From Clitoria ternatea (Eukaryota > Streptophyta > Magnoliopsida > Fabales > Fabaceae): a stretch of 64,000 nt of DNA. The translations under genes and the position numbers were made by a program. Positions within the stretch are counted from its first letter, which is position 1; every line of letters starts with the position of its first letter. Below, one piece after another: positions 12,049 through 23,056 of the stretch. The DNA lies in the NCBI GenBank assembly GCA_037962975.1, contig CM075672.1, positions 52,398,501 to 52,462,500 on the forward strand, written 5' to 3'. The notes beneath the pieces were generated by a model that had not been told where the DNA came from, ran no database searches, and saw only the letters and a list, made by a program, of their open reading frames with translations.

Positions 12049-13125
12049 TGTTAGCCAAGGCCTCAACGCTCAAGAGGGGGGGTGAATTGAGTGTTTCAAA
12101 TTTTCGTGTGGAATCCCATTGGAAATGGTTAGTAATATACAAATGATGCAATGATGAAGAGACAACAACTTTTATGCACATATCACACTATGACACACTT
12201 GATATGCAATGACAATATTTAGCTTTAAGTGTGATAAACAAGGCAAGTTATTGGTTTAAACAATTTATCAATCAGTTAGAGTGCATAGATTTATTTCACA
12301 AATAATGTGATGTTTCCTATAAGGGTTTAGCTCATTCAATATATCAAACAGCTTGTGTGCATGAAATAGGTGAAGGCAATTAAGTAAGTATCACACAAGA
12401 GTTGATAGGAAACAATGATCTAGATACTTGGCAAGTTAAAACAAATTTCAGTTTTTAAGAACTTTACCAAATATTGATTCAAGCAAATTATCAAACACTT
12501 GGCATGCAGAGTTAGTTTTCTACTTGAACAACAACTTTGATTCACACATTCAGCTCAAGCATTTCAACAAACAGTTTATATGCGCAGTTGTATAAAGAGT
12601 TCAAGGTAGAGAGAGATGCAAACCAATTTAACGAGTTCCACCAACCCGGTGTACGTCTCGCCTTCAAGCAACCCACTTGAAGGATTCCACTATTGAAGAT
12701 TTGAGATACAAGCTTTGAGCAATTGCAGCTTCCTAGTGTCCCACACTCAAGAACTCAATTCTCACAAGCAAAGGGCAACCCACCCAATCTCACAATCTCT
12801 CAATACCCAAAGGTTGAACCCCAACCTTTGTGACCACTCAACCTAGAGTGAAAAACCTTGGTGTTTTAGTGTTTGGTTTACAAGCAATTAACTCTCTCAA
12901 TAGAGTAGATACATAAATGAAAGCTCTCAAAAATTCTAACTCTCAACAAGAGAGGATATGCAAATTGAAAGTCATAATCTAACAACTCTTAAGCAATATG
13001 CAAGTTTAGAAACAAGAGTTGCAGAATATACAAGAGAAATCTAATAAGAAGACCTTTAGAAGAAGAATATTTATTGCCTTGTGTTATGCCTTGGTCTCAC
13101 CCTTCTATTGCTTGAGTTCATGCTC

Positions 13126-13133
13126 TATTTATA
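13126..13133 (-). promoter_or_regulatory. TATA box in element E left LTR
   Basis: Minus-strand TATAAATA. The matching site in the right LTR, which would drive the element, is 19410-19417. Confidence 0.55.
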
Positions 13134-13261
13134 TCCATTTTTAGGGTTCCTAGCTGTTGTACAGTGTCTCTAACAGATACCTCAAGTGGGCATAAAGTGG
13201 GAGTGAAGAAATGAGCTGGAGTTCCACTTAAAAACACTTTTCCCACGTTCTGACACTATGG

Positions 13262-13655
13262 TAATCGATTAGCCTTCAAGCTGTAATCGATTAGATTTTG
13301 GAATCTTCAGTATTATTCAACAGGTAATCGATTAGCATTTCTACTGTAATCGATTAGCTATGAAACAGAATCCTTCTAATCAATTATGCCTTTCCTTGTA
13401 ATCGATTATGAATGATACCTGATGCTCTTAATTATGTCTCGCAGCATGGTAATCGATTAGGTACTAATGTAATCGGTTAGGGACAAAACAGAAGCTCTGT
13501 AATCGATTAGATTCTTCCTTGTAATCGATTATTCCAAATACCTGATGCTCAGTCTTCAACCTTTTCAATTGGTAATCGATTAGCCTTTTATCTGTAATCG
13601 ATTATGTTCATTCCAGAACCTATGTAATCGATTATGGTAATGGTTTAATCGATTA
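13262..13655. repeat. Paired TAATCGATTA array in element E left LTR
   Basis: Fourteen copies of the 10-bp palindrome TAATCGATTA (two with one substitution) in seven pairs. Pair members start 22 bp apart in five pairs (13262/13284, 13325/13347, 13377/13399, 13500/13522, 13573/13595), 20 bp in 13450/13470 and 21 bp in 13625/13646. Pair starts follow a longer unit of about 123 bp that holds two pairs and shares the words CCTGATGCTC. Confidence 0.9.
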
Positions 13656-14138
13656 GCACATGTACTTCTTCAAGGTCTTTGATATGTTCTTGATATGTAT
13701 TGACCCATGGCTTATTCCTTTGATCCTCATGCTTGTTTCCTTGATTCTTCTTCAACTTATAAGCTTGTTCTTCATGATTTAGTTCATGTCATCAACCTTG
13801 TCTTCCATAGCTCATGTTTCTTTAACTCTTTGTAAGGCATCTTCATCTCTTTGTTCTTAGCCATTGTCTTTGTGCTTGAACCTTCTTGTTTCTGAACCTT
13901 CACCATTCCATCATCATCATGAATACTTTGTCATTCATCAAAACTACTTTGCATACTTACATATGCAACTTTATTCTCCCCTTTTTTGATGATGACAATT
14001 AATGTTGCATATGGCTTGTATTCATGTGTTACAAATTCATCATATTGGCTTCATGGTAATATCCTTTATTCCTTTAGGAGTCTTTGCCTTAGTCTTCACG
14101 TTTGTCATTATCAAAACCTGTTTCAACATTTAAACACA

Positions 14139-14161
14139 TTTTCCCCCTTTTTGATGATGAC
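14139..14161 (-). other. Element E polypurine tract
   Basis: Directly beside the left LTR. On the minus strand it reads CATCATCAAAAAGGGGGAAAA without a gap to the LTR. The CATCATCAAAAAGGGGGA form is typical of many plant copia elements. Confidence 0.85.
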
Positions 14162-17118
14162 AACCAATGTTCATCTCGTGGGGTGTTAGTTTCACAGAAT
14201 AATGACAATCAATGTTTATATGTATTCTCCCCCTATATGATGTAATGAATGCTAGTTAAGAGTTATCCTCCCCCTTAATCTTGTAACTTATGCCAATTAT
14301 TTTAAACATATCAAATGATGGAAACATGCCCTAAGCATGATATCTCTCCCCCTTTTTCATAAATGACATCCTATTCTCTTTACTAATCCTTCCACTAATC
14401 TCTCCCCCTTTGGCATCATCAAAAAGATCATTAACTTAGTCATAATCTATGCCATCAACATATAAGCTCATTTATTTGAATAAGAGAGATTTAGGGCAAG
14501 TATTTCATATGGATTTCAAATCAAAGCTTAAAGCATGATCAATGATATATACCATTTTATTGCATCTAGAGTCAATAAGCAATCACATAATTTATTCATC
14601 AAGTAAGCATATGATTGATTAAAAGCATGAGTGCCATAAATGTAATTACAGAGAAGTGAAATCAAGGATAATCATTCATGTGTATACTCCCCCTTACTAC
14701 TGTAATTGATACCACTTGTAGAGAGTATACCACTTATTAGCATGTGAAATTGATTATACCAATTTGATCAAGTTTGATATCACTTGTAGGTCAATTTAAT
14801 CAAGTCTGATACCATTTGTTTACTTTTTAAAGCATATGATCTCCTCTTTTTAATAGATACGACTGTTGAAATAATAGATACTATAATATGAATAAATACC
14901 ACTCAAAGGTTAGATACCATTGCACATAACAATCCACTTGTTAATCATTTCATTAATGTTGCTTGATGAATTTCTAGGTATTAGAGCAGTAATATAGAAG
15001 GTTTTTCAACAATGTATACTTATGTCTAGGTATCATAGCAGGGATGAAGTGATATATCCAGCTTGTGAAATTTGTTGTTCATACCATTTGTTAATATGAT
15101 TTGTATAATTCACAAAGCATAATGGTAGAGTAACAATTCAATCATACCTTGGTATTTTTTGCAAGTTTTATGCCCCTTTTCACATCCTTGTATGGCATTT
15201 TGCTTCATCCATGTTGCATTCCTTGATCAATTCTTTGTTCGCCCAGTTTGGTAGTTTGATTTGCCATTTTGAGTCATCCTACATAACCTTAACAAACTCT
15301 TTGCAAAGCATATTGTTAGTGGCATTGAATTCACAAGAGTTTGTACCAATTTTTGGGTCTTTGATGCAGTATTATAAAAATGATTTACTCAGACTTCCAT
15401 ACCACTTGATAAAGAGATAACATATCATCAATAAATATCACTTGTTATAAAGAAATGTTATGAAATTCCCCCTTAATCATGTAATTTAACAAGGATAAAT
15501 ATAGATGTTGATACCACTTTATTGATTAACATAATTCATATGATTCGGAGCATAGTGGTAGAGTGAGCATTAACTTCAAACATAGGCAAATAATCAAGTG
15601 TAACAATCTTTCCCTTTCAATGGATACCACTAGTTGATGCAATTTCATTTATGTCTAGATATCAGAGCAAAGATAGAGTGATTAATACAGCTTTGTTGTA
15701 CTACTCATGCATTTGTGCTAGAACATGTCCCAATATATTCACTCCTTTCCATATGACTTTTGTATCTTAAGTAATCTCTTCTTATCTTGTGCCTATGATG
15801 TTACATATAGGTCTAGTCAAGCATTCACATATGGCATTTATCAAATATGTAAGAGAAAGCATTTTGCATAGATAATTAGTAACACATATAGACAAGTCAC
15901 AGAAGCATACCATGGTCATCATATGGCTGTAAATGTGTAATGCAAGTCATGTACTCATATATGTCATACCACTTGTTGTCTTGATGTCATGTATGATTCT
16001 ACTTGATGGATTTGCTAATTTAAGCTCTCGATATCAATTATTGTCATTTAAGCATTCAGCACAAGATTTTTAGCAATCATCATTGTTCATAATGTTATTC
16101 AAAAATTCTTTTCAATCTCAATGATGCATATTTTTCAAACTTCTTTTCACAGTCAACATCATGCATCATCAAACATACGACATAGATAAGAATTATAATG
16201 TTGATCGAGATAGATACCACTTGCACATACATGGTATATGATCATAGCATGCATTATTACTTATCATATCATGCATTGTTTCTTAACATATCATCATGTT
16301 CATGCCTATGATGTTACAATCATGAAGTTAAAATCTAGGCAATCACTTGTTGTAACATACATGCTTTCTCTCTAGGAATATAATTGCACAGATTGTCAAA
16401 GCATAGATACCACTTGTACACGCAATATATGTATTTATTATCAAGGCATAGTGATAAACACATAATCAAGATTATGTCCTCATAATCTCTTCCTCTTACT
16501 AATTCAATTCATACCATTGTTAAAGGAAGATGTTTGTTATTTAGATACCACTAGTTAAACAACATATAAGTGATACATCATCAAGAATTCATATTCAATC
16601 AAAAATTCATGCATCATTAAGAATCAATACAATAACCAAGAATTCATGATATATCATCAAGAGTTCATGTATCATCAAGGGTTTAAACATTATCAAAGAT
16701 TCATGTATGTTTGTGCATAATCATCTTTAATCTCAAGATTTCATATTATTCATGCTCAATCATATATCAAATCAAAGTTAGATTTTCACACATCAAGATT
16801 CATCAAGAATGAGTGTTAACATTGATTATATGATAATTTCTTGCACCTTTTGTTGTACCACCTTTAGTGTTGTCCATTGGATTTTGTCGGTGCAATCCAT
16901 CTTGTGTGAGTCACATTAAAGCTTCTTGTCCATTTCCTTGTTTTGAATGGTTCCCTTTTAGATGTATGATGAGTCATCATAATCTTGGCTTGCTCTATTC
17001 TTCTTCTTTGTCTTTTGGAGTGGAGATTGAGATAATTGATATCTCCTTAGGCCATGAGTTTTGGTCATCCATCAATGAGAAGTTGTTGCTTTGAAGTTGC
17101 CTACAAGATTTCAAAGAT
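14162..17118 (-). repeat. Element E non-coding interior with repeated primer-site-like motifs
   Basis: Three kilobases with no credible gene where pol would normally lie. The word GATACCACTTG, which is exactly the element's own LTR-spacer-primer-site junction (true site 18325-18335), recurs at 14708, 16213 and 16406. Shorter or one-base-off forms occur at 15399, 15510, 15623, 15966 and 16544. The opposite orientation appears as AGGTATTAGAGC (14976), AGGTATCATAGC (15028) and AGATATCAGAGC (15657). Other internal similarities, such as CATA(A/G)TGGTAGAGT near 15.12 and 15.55 kb and CCTATGATGTTACA near 15.79 and 16.31 kb, suggest old duplications. Confidence 0.65.
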
Positions 17119-18278
17119 TTAAGGTACCCTTTGAGAGTTGGGTCCTTCCTTGTTAGTTTGGGATTTCAAGATTGTTTTGGAATCCATACCTTTCTTGTAC
17201 ACTTTTGACGGGATTTTTTTTATAAAACAATTGGATGATATATGACCAAATATTCCACAATCAAAACATGTTGCATTCAATGAATAAGTCATAGTATGAT
17301 AGTAATGGTTCTCTTTTCTTTCATGGTTTGTGCATCTTAGGGAGGATTTGGATTTTTCCTTGTAGGATGTAAAATGGTTCTTGTAATGACCTATTTTTCT
17401 TCTATCAAGTGTATGCCTTTGATCTTTAATAGGTGCACTTAGATTCTTTTGACTACTTGTAAGCTTGCTAAGTGCTTCTTTTAGTTCTTTATTCCCTTTT
17501 TCAAGAAGCATACATTTATCAATAAGCACATAACCATTATTATCATTACAAGTTCTAAGAGATACATTTGAAGCTACTAATTCATCATTTTGAACTCATA
17601 TTCTTTTTCTATGTGAACATCATGCAATTCTTTTTCAAGAGTCAAAATGGTTTGTTTAGAGCATGCATATTTCTTTGATAACAAGATAAATTTTTGACGT
17701 AATTCTTCAAATGCTTCTAATAATTCATCCTTATCAATTTCATCATCATTATCATCATTAAAAGAATTTAAAGAGCATACCTCATCATCTTGGGAGTGCT
17801 TTGTCATTAGGCATGCAAGTTCTTCTTCCAATTCATTGATCTCTTCTTCTGGACTTATTTTGAAGCCTTCATTTTGACTAGAAAAGGTGCTAATCCTTAC
17901 ATCTTTATTATCATTAGCATTTTCATAAATTGTTTCAAGAGTTTCCCATATTTCTTTAGCATTGTTACAAGTAATAACTCTAGAAACATCGTTAGGTTCT
18001 AATGCTAATGTGATAAGAATTTTAGCTCTTAAATTGAATTGTACCTTTCTTTCTTCTTCTTTAGTCCATAAGTTCATGGGCTTCATACATTCTAGATTAT
18101 CAACAATGTATTTGGGAATGAAAGGACCAAATTGAATAGCATTCCATACCTTGAGATCATAGGCTTGGATAAAGATTTTCATCCTTTCTTTCCAAATAGC
18201 ATAGTCTTTACCATTGAAGATTGGAGGTCTATTTAGTGTGCCATTTTCTGAAAATGCATCATATGAAGTGGAGGCCAT
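17119..18278 (-). pseudogene. gag: Ty1/copia Gag with zinc knuckle, one frameshift (element E)
   Basis: The capsid-nucleocapsid protein of element E, forming the particle that carries its RNA. It reads from 18278 leftwards. Residues about 1-110 form the UBN2/DUF4219-type gag core, with NRPPIFNGKDYAIWKERMK and AKEIWETLETIYE. An acidic and coiled-coil-like segment follows. The first frame stops at 17577; the protein continues in another frame (17529-17119) with coiled coil and the CCHC zinc knuckle CFDCGIFGHISSNC. It ends with NKEGPNSQRVP, the point where a SIRE-like protease would begin, but no protease follows. The start is 42 bp inside the primer site, which suits a first ORF. The single frameshift may be recent decay. 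Confidence 0.92.
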
Positions 18279-18319
18279 CTTGATCTCCTGCAGCTGTTAA
18301 GCCTTGTGGCAAGAGTCAA

Positions 18320-18331
18320 GCTCTGATACCA
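18320..18331 (-). other. Element E primer binding site (initiator-Met tRNA)
   Basis: Minus-strand TGGTATCAGAGC, two bases (AG) after the LTR end ACA. It is the standard site for tRNA-iMet priming. Confidence 0.92.
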
Positions 18332-18333
18332 CT

Positions 18334-20422
18334 TGTTAGCCAAGGCCTCAACGCTCAAGAGGGGGGTGAATTGAGTGTTTCAAATTTTCGCGCGGAATCC
18401 CCTTGGAAATGGTTAGTAATATACAAATGATGCAATGATGAAGAGACAACAACTTTTATGCACATATCACACTATGACACACTTGATATGCAATGACAAT
18501 ATTTAGCTTTAAGTGTGATAAACAAGGCAAGTTATTGGTTTAAACAATTTATCAATCAGTTAGAGTGCATAGATTTATTTCACAAATAATGTGATGTTTC
18601 CTATAAGGGTTTAGCTCATTCAATATATCAAACAGCTTGTGTGCATGAAATAGGTGAAGGCAATTAAGTAAGTATCACACAAGAGTTGATAGGAAACAAT
18701 GATCTAGATACTTGGCAAGTTAAAACAAATTTCAGTTTTTAAGAACTTTACCAAATATTGATTCAAGCAAATTATCAAACACTTGGCATGCAGAGTTAGT
18801 TTTCTACTTGAACAACAACTTTGATTCACACATTCAGCTCAAGCATTTCAACAAACAGTTTATATGCGTAGTTGTATAAAGAGTTCAAGGTAGAGAGAGA
18901 TGCAAACCAATTTAACGAGTTCCACCAACCCGGTGTACGTCTCGCCTTCAAGCAACCCACTTGAAGGATTCCACTATTGAAGATTTGAGATACAAGCTTT
19001 GAGCAATTGCAGCTTCCTAGTGTCCCACACTCAAGAACTCAATTCTCACAAGCAAAGGGCAACCCACCCAATCTCACAATCTCTCAATACCCAAAGGTTG
19101 AACCCCAACCTTTGTGACCACTCAACCTAGAGTGAAAAACCTTGGTGTTTTGGTGTTTGGTTTACAAGCAATTAACTCTCTCAATAGAGTAGATACACAA
19201 ATGAAAGCTCTCACAAATTCTAACTCTCAACAAGAGAGGATATGCAAATTGAAACTCACAATCTAACAACTCTTAAGCAATATGCAAGTTTAGAAACAAG
19301 AGTTGCAGAATATACAAGAGAAATCTAATAAGAAGACCTCTAGAAGAAGAATATTGATTTCCTTGTGTTGTGCCTTGGTCTCACCCTTCTATTGCTTGAG
19401 TTCATGCTCTATTTATAGCCATATTTAGGGTTCCTAGCTGTTGCACAGTGTCTCCAACGGATACCTCAAGTGGGCATAAAGTGGGAGTGAAGAAATGAGC
19501 TGGAGTTCCACTTAAAAACACTTTTCCCACGTTCTGACACTATGGTAATCGATTAGCCTTCGAGCTGTAATCGATTAGATTTTGAAATCTTCAGTATTAT
19601 GTAGCAGGTAATCGATTAGCATTTCTACTGTAATCGATTAGCTATGAAACAGAATCCTTCTAATCGATTATGCCTTTCCTTGTAATCGATTATGAATAAT
19701 ACCTGATGCTCTTAATTATGTCTCGCAGCATGGTAATCGATTAGGTACTAATGTAATCGGTTAGGGATAAAATAGAAGCTCTGTAATCGATTAGATTCTT
19801 CCTTGTAATCGATTATTCCAAATACCTGATGCTCAGTCTTCAACCTTTTCAATTGGTAATCGATTAGCCTTTTATCTGTAATCGATTATGTTCATTCCAG
19901 AACCTATGTAATCGATTATGGCAATGGTTTAATCGATTAGCACATGTAGTTCTTCAAGGTCTTTGATATGTTCTTGATATGTATTGACCCATGGCTTATT
20001 CCTTTGATCCTCATGCTTGTTTCCTTGATTCTTCTTCAACTTATGAGCTTGTTCTTCATGATTTAGTTCATGTCATCAACCTTGTCTTCCATAGCTCATG
20101 TTTCTTTAACTCTTTGTAAGGCATCTTCATCTCTTTGTTCTTAGCCATTGTCTTTGTGCTTGAACCTTCTTGTTTCTGAACCTTCGCCATTCCATCATCA
20201 TCATGAATACTTTGTCATTCATCAAAACTACTTTGCATACTTACATATGCAACTTCATTCTCCCTTTTTTTGATGATGACAATTAATGTTGCATATGGCT
20301 TGTATTCATGTGTTGCAAATTCATCATATTGGCTTCATGGTAATATCCTTTCTTCCTTTAGGAGTCTTTGCCTTAGTCTTCACGTTTGTCATTATCAAAA
20401 CCTGTTTCAACATTTAAACACA
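18334..20422 (-). repeat. Element E right LTR (5' LTR)
   Basis: Starts TGTTAGCC next to the primer site and ends TTAAACACA before the CATAT duplication. In minus-strand terms this is the promoter LTR, with TATAAATA at 19410-19417. Confidence 0.95.
19546..19939. repeat. Paired TAATCGATTA array in element E right LTR
   Basis: Same seven pairs as in the left LTR. One palindrome that is TAATCAATTA on the left is the perfect TAATCGATTA here, so the array has been changing since insertion or the parent was perfect. Confidence 0.9.
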
Positions 20423-20427
20423 CATAT
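20423..20427. repeat. Target-site duplication CATAT, right copy (element E)
   Basis: Matches 12044-12048; the Athila-like host sequence resumes here. Confidence 0.9.
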
Positions 20428-20533
20428 CTATTTGGCCCATCTATTTTCTTTGTTGTGGTCCTATATTTGGGTTGGAAGGAAATTCTCCTTGAGTGCCTAA
20501 CTTCTATCCAATTTATGCCTTTTGGTTAGGAAC

Positions 20534-21653
20534 CATGTCTTCAGGGAAAACCAAAACCATTGGCAAAAAGAGGAAGAATAAGGGTAAGTCCTCTACCTAA
20601 GCCAGTATTGATAACATTGAATGCTTATCTGATAAGGAACGAATAGACTAGCCTCTTTGACCGCAAGGGAGATTATTCCCTCAAGGTTCTTTTATAGAGA
20701 GACTCTGCTTAAACTTGAAACCTTTTAAGATACTTTCAAATTTTATGAAAATATAGGGTGGGAGGATTTTATTCAATTGTATGAGCCATGCTATGAATGC
20801 ACTAGTTTAGAATTCCTTAGCTTCATTATATTAAAGCATGTTCAAATGATTCTGGCTGGGAGATTGCCTTTAGGCTAACAATTCAGATTTTAGGATGGAT
20901 TTGGCGGATATGGTTTTCCCTCCATTCCTGAAGAGATGGTTGCTCGCATGAATGTTGTTCGTATTCCTAGGGACTTTAATGCCAAATATTTTTGGTCCTA
21001 ACTTTCACAAGCAAGGGATAATTATGACCCCTCATCTACTAAAGCCTCCTCAATGCATTATCCTATTTTTAAATATTTCTAAAGAGTCATGGCTCGCTCT
21101 ATTTTTAGGCGATTCGACAGCCCAGGTACCTTTCGGCCTGCTGAATTGTATTTTCTGTATGCTATGATCCATGAGATACTTATTCATTCCACTAAATGGC
21201 TTTTTAGCCAATTCACCAGAGTTGGCTAGGCTAACTCTGGCAAGATTATCATTACTAGGTACATTAACTCACTTGCCAGGTATGTAGGAATCGACCTGGA
21301 CAATGACACCCTACTGTGCCAACCTAAGAGGGTTAACATTGACGAAATGACTCACATGGGTATGATTGTAATTGAGCATGGTATTTACTGCTTGGTTATT
21401 CTTGGAATATATGTGCCTCACCCCTTGCCTGAACCTAGCTTCACTAGCTTGGAGGGTAAGACTTATTTTCTATTTTTAGTTATAGATGATGACGAAGATG
21501 GTCCTTTGGACGCCAAGATGCCACTTCCTCTAAAGCACTCAGCTGGCCCTTCCCGGCCCACTACTGACTCCAGTGTTTCCATGGAGTGGATGTATTCCTT
21601 GGTGCAAGGAATGGATAGCCGCTTGGAGTCCTTGTCCATAGAGAAAATCCGGT
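20534..21653 (+). pseudogene. Athila-like late ORF (ATHILA ORF-1/env-like type), degenerate
   Basis: A broken coding region following the Athila-like pol and interrupted upstream by element E. The ATG at 20534 starts MSSGKTKTIGKKRKNKGK, a basic N-terminus. After several stops and frame changes the recognisable core reads FRPAELYFLYAMIHEI, ITRYINSLARYVGIDL and PKRVNIDEMTHMGMIV. This spacing matches the protein family first named from Arabidopsis Athila (ATHILA ORF-1). The last open stretch, 21347-21653, ends with PLVQ-like and coiled sequence including MEWMYSLVQGMDSRLESL. Some authors call the downstream ORF of Athila elements env-like. I see no signal peptide or membrane segment here, so an envelope role is not supported. 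Confidence 0.65.
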
Positions 21654-23056
21654 AAGGGGGCCGGATTGAGACATAGCTCAGAGGGTGGATGCTATGTATC
21701 ACTCGCACTCCCAACAGGGACATTTTCCTCACCTCTCCCCATGAGAAGATGATCCTATTGAGGTAGTTTCCTTTTACCTTTAGCTCTACCAACTGACCAG
21801 TATGGACATTGTCCAATATTAGTTTAGGGTGGGAGGTGAAGGAAACTTGTTCTGATCCTTAGTGTTTTTGTTTATGCATTTGTTCATGTTTTCTGATTTG
21901 CTTGCATTTGTTCATGTTTTTGTGATTTGCTTTTGCAATTTTTTGGTTTACCGATTAGGATGGTGTAGTTTGTCTGCTTGTGATTATTGTTTCTGCAAGT
22001 TTTGTTTCAATTGGAATGATTAAATTTTAGGCCCCTATTGGAATCCAAAATAAATAAAATGGAATGAATGAGTTCTATGATTGCTAGTTTGTCAGGTTGA
22101 ACTATACATTATGATTCCATGTTTTCTTTGATTAGATTAATTGTCATTTAGATTGAGAGATTTTAAGCCAAAAAGGGTAAGCATTCTGATAAACCCTTGT
22201 TTCTTTCTTTAAGTGTGTCATACATTTTAAGCACTCTAGAACTTGGCTTATGACCAATTTGAAACAATTTGTGATTGCATGTTAGGGGATGAAAAAGGAA
22301 TTTTAGGTCTTGTTCCTTAACCACAGAATTTAAAACAGAATGACCCACTAGTTGCCCCCTCTTGAACCATGAAATTAATATATTTATCTATTCTTCAAAA
22401 CATCACAATGTGATAGTTTCTACATTCTTATGCAGAGAAAGCAAAAGTAGGGCAACTTAAAAAAAAGAAAGCAAGAAGAAAAGAAAAAGGTTGTTAGTAG
22501 TGATAAAATAAGGAGTTGAGCAAAAATGAAAAATATATAAATAAATAAATAAATGATTAACATAAATGTATTATACTCATGATTTCTGAATAAATAAGAG
22601 ATATTTGATTGTTGTATGCCTTGAAAAATTGCTCTTCTCAGGTAATTAAGCCTTTTGTAATTCCCTTTTTTTGGTATCTTTTCCTATTTTGTGAACCCCT
22701 GGCCCCATTACAACCAATTTAAAGACCTTTATACCTTAACATGTTTTTTGAATAACCGTGGAGATCAAGGTCGTTTTCCAAGCCTATGGTAGTGTTTGGA
22801 ATGTTTTGATTTGATTGATACTGAAACACAAGCCTAAACACTTAGAGAGAAATTAAGGAAAGTGTATCTGTAGTCTGGTCATAGGAAGCATAGCATGAAT
22901 AGTTATGTGGCTTCTACTTTGCTAATCCTGTAATCATCTATTAATAATATTTCAAATTAGATTCCTTAAGTGGCTTCAATTCTTTGTTCTTTATGGTTCA
23001 TGCTTGTGAAGATGGTGATTGTTTGGGGACAAGCAATGCTCTAGATTGAGGTATTT
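21654..23056 (+). mobile_element. Athila-like element, 3' untranslated region before the LTR
   Basis: AT-rich and without a credible gene. Contains an A/G-rich tract near 22440-22520 and the stretch GTTTGGGGACAAGC at about 23020, a possible degenerate polypurine region before the LTR. This layout is usual for Calypso-like elements. Confidence 0.55.

Larger units (their letters stand above)
12049..14138 (-). repeat. Element E left LTR (3' LTR)
   Basis: Starts TGTTAGCCAAGGCC and ends TTAAACACA. It differs from the right LTR by scattered substitutions and one base in a G-run near 12077, which indicates a fairly recent insertion. Contains a minus-strand TATA box (13126-13133) and the TAATCGATTA array. 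Confidence 0.95.
12049..20422 (-). mobile_element. Element E: complete non-autonomous Ty1/copia retrotransposon, SIRE-like
   Basis: A full element of 8374 bp with two nearly identical LTRs (2090 and 2089 bp), a 5-bp CATAT target duplication, a primer site matching initiator-Met tRNA beside the right LTR and a polypurine tract beside the left LTR. These place it on the minus strand. It encodes only gag (17119-18278). The roughly 3 kb between gag and the PPT has no RT, integrase or protease, so it would depend on an autonomous partner. Gag and PPT style resemble the SIRE lineage. Elements with terminal repeats and only gag have been called TR-GAG elements. Confidence 0.93.

Noticed and set aside
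13262..13655. CRISPR-like look of regularly spaced short repeats
   Set aside because: The repeats are 10-bp palindromes with two alternating spacer sizes, lie in duplicated LTRs of a plant retroelement, and there are no cas genes.
20534..21653. Envelope glycoprotein gene
   Set aside because: No signal peptide, transmembrane segment or cysteine pattern; the recognisable core fits the ATHILA ORF-1 family instead.
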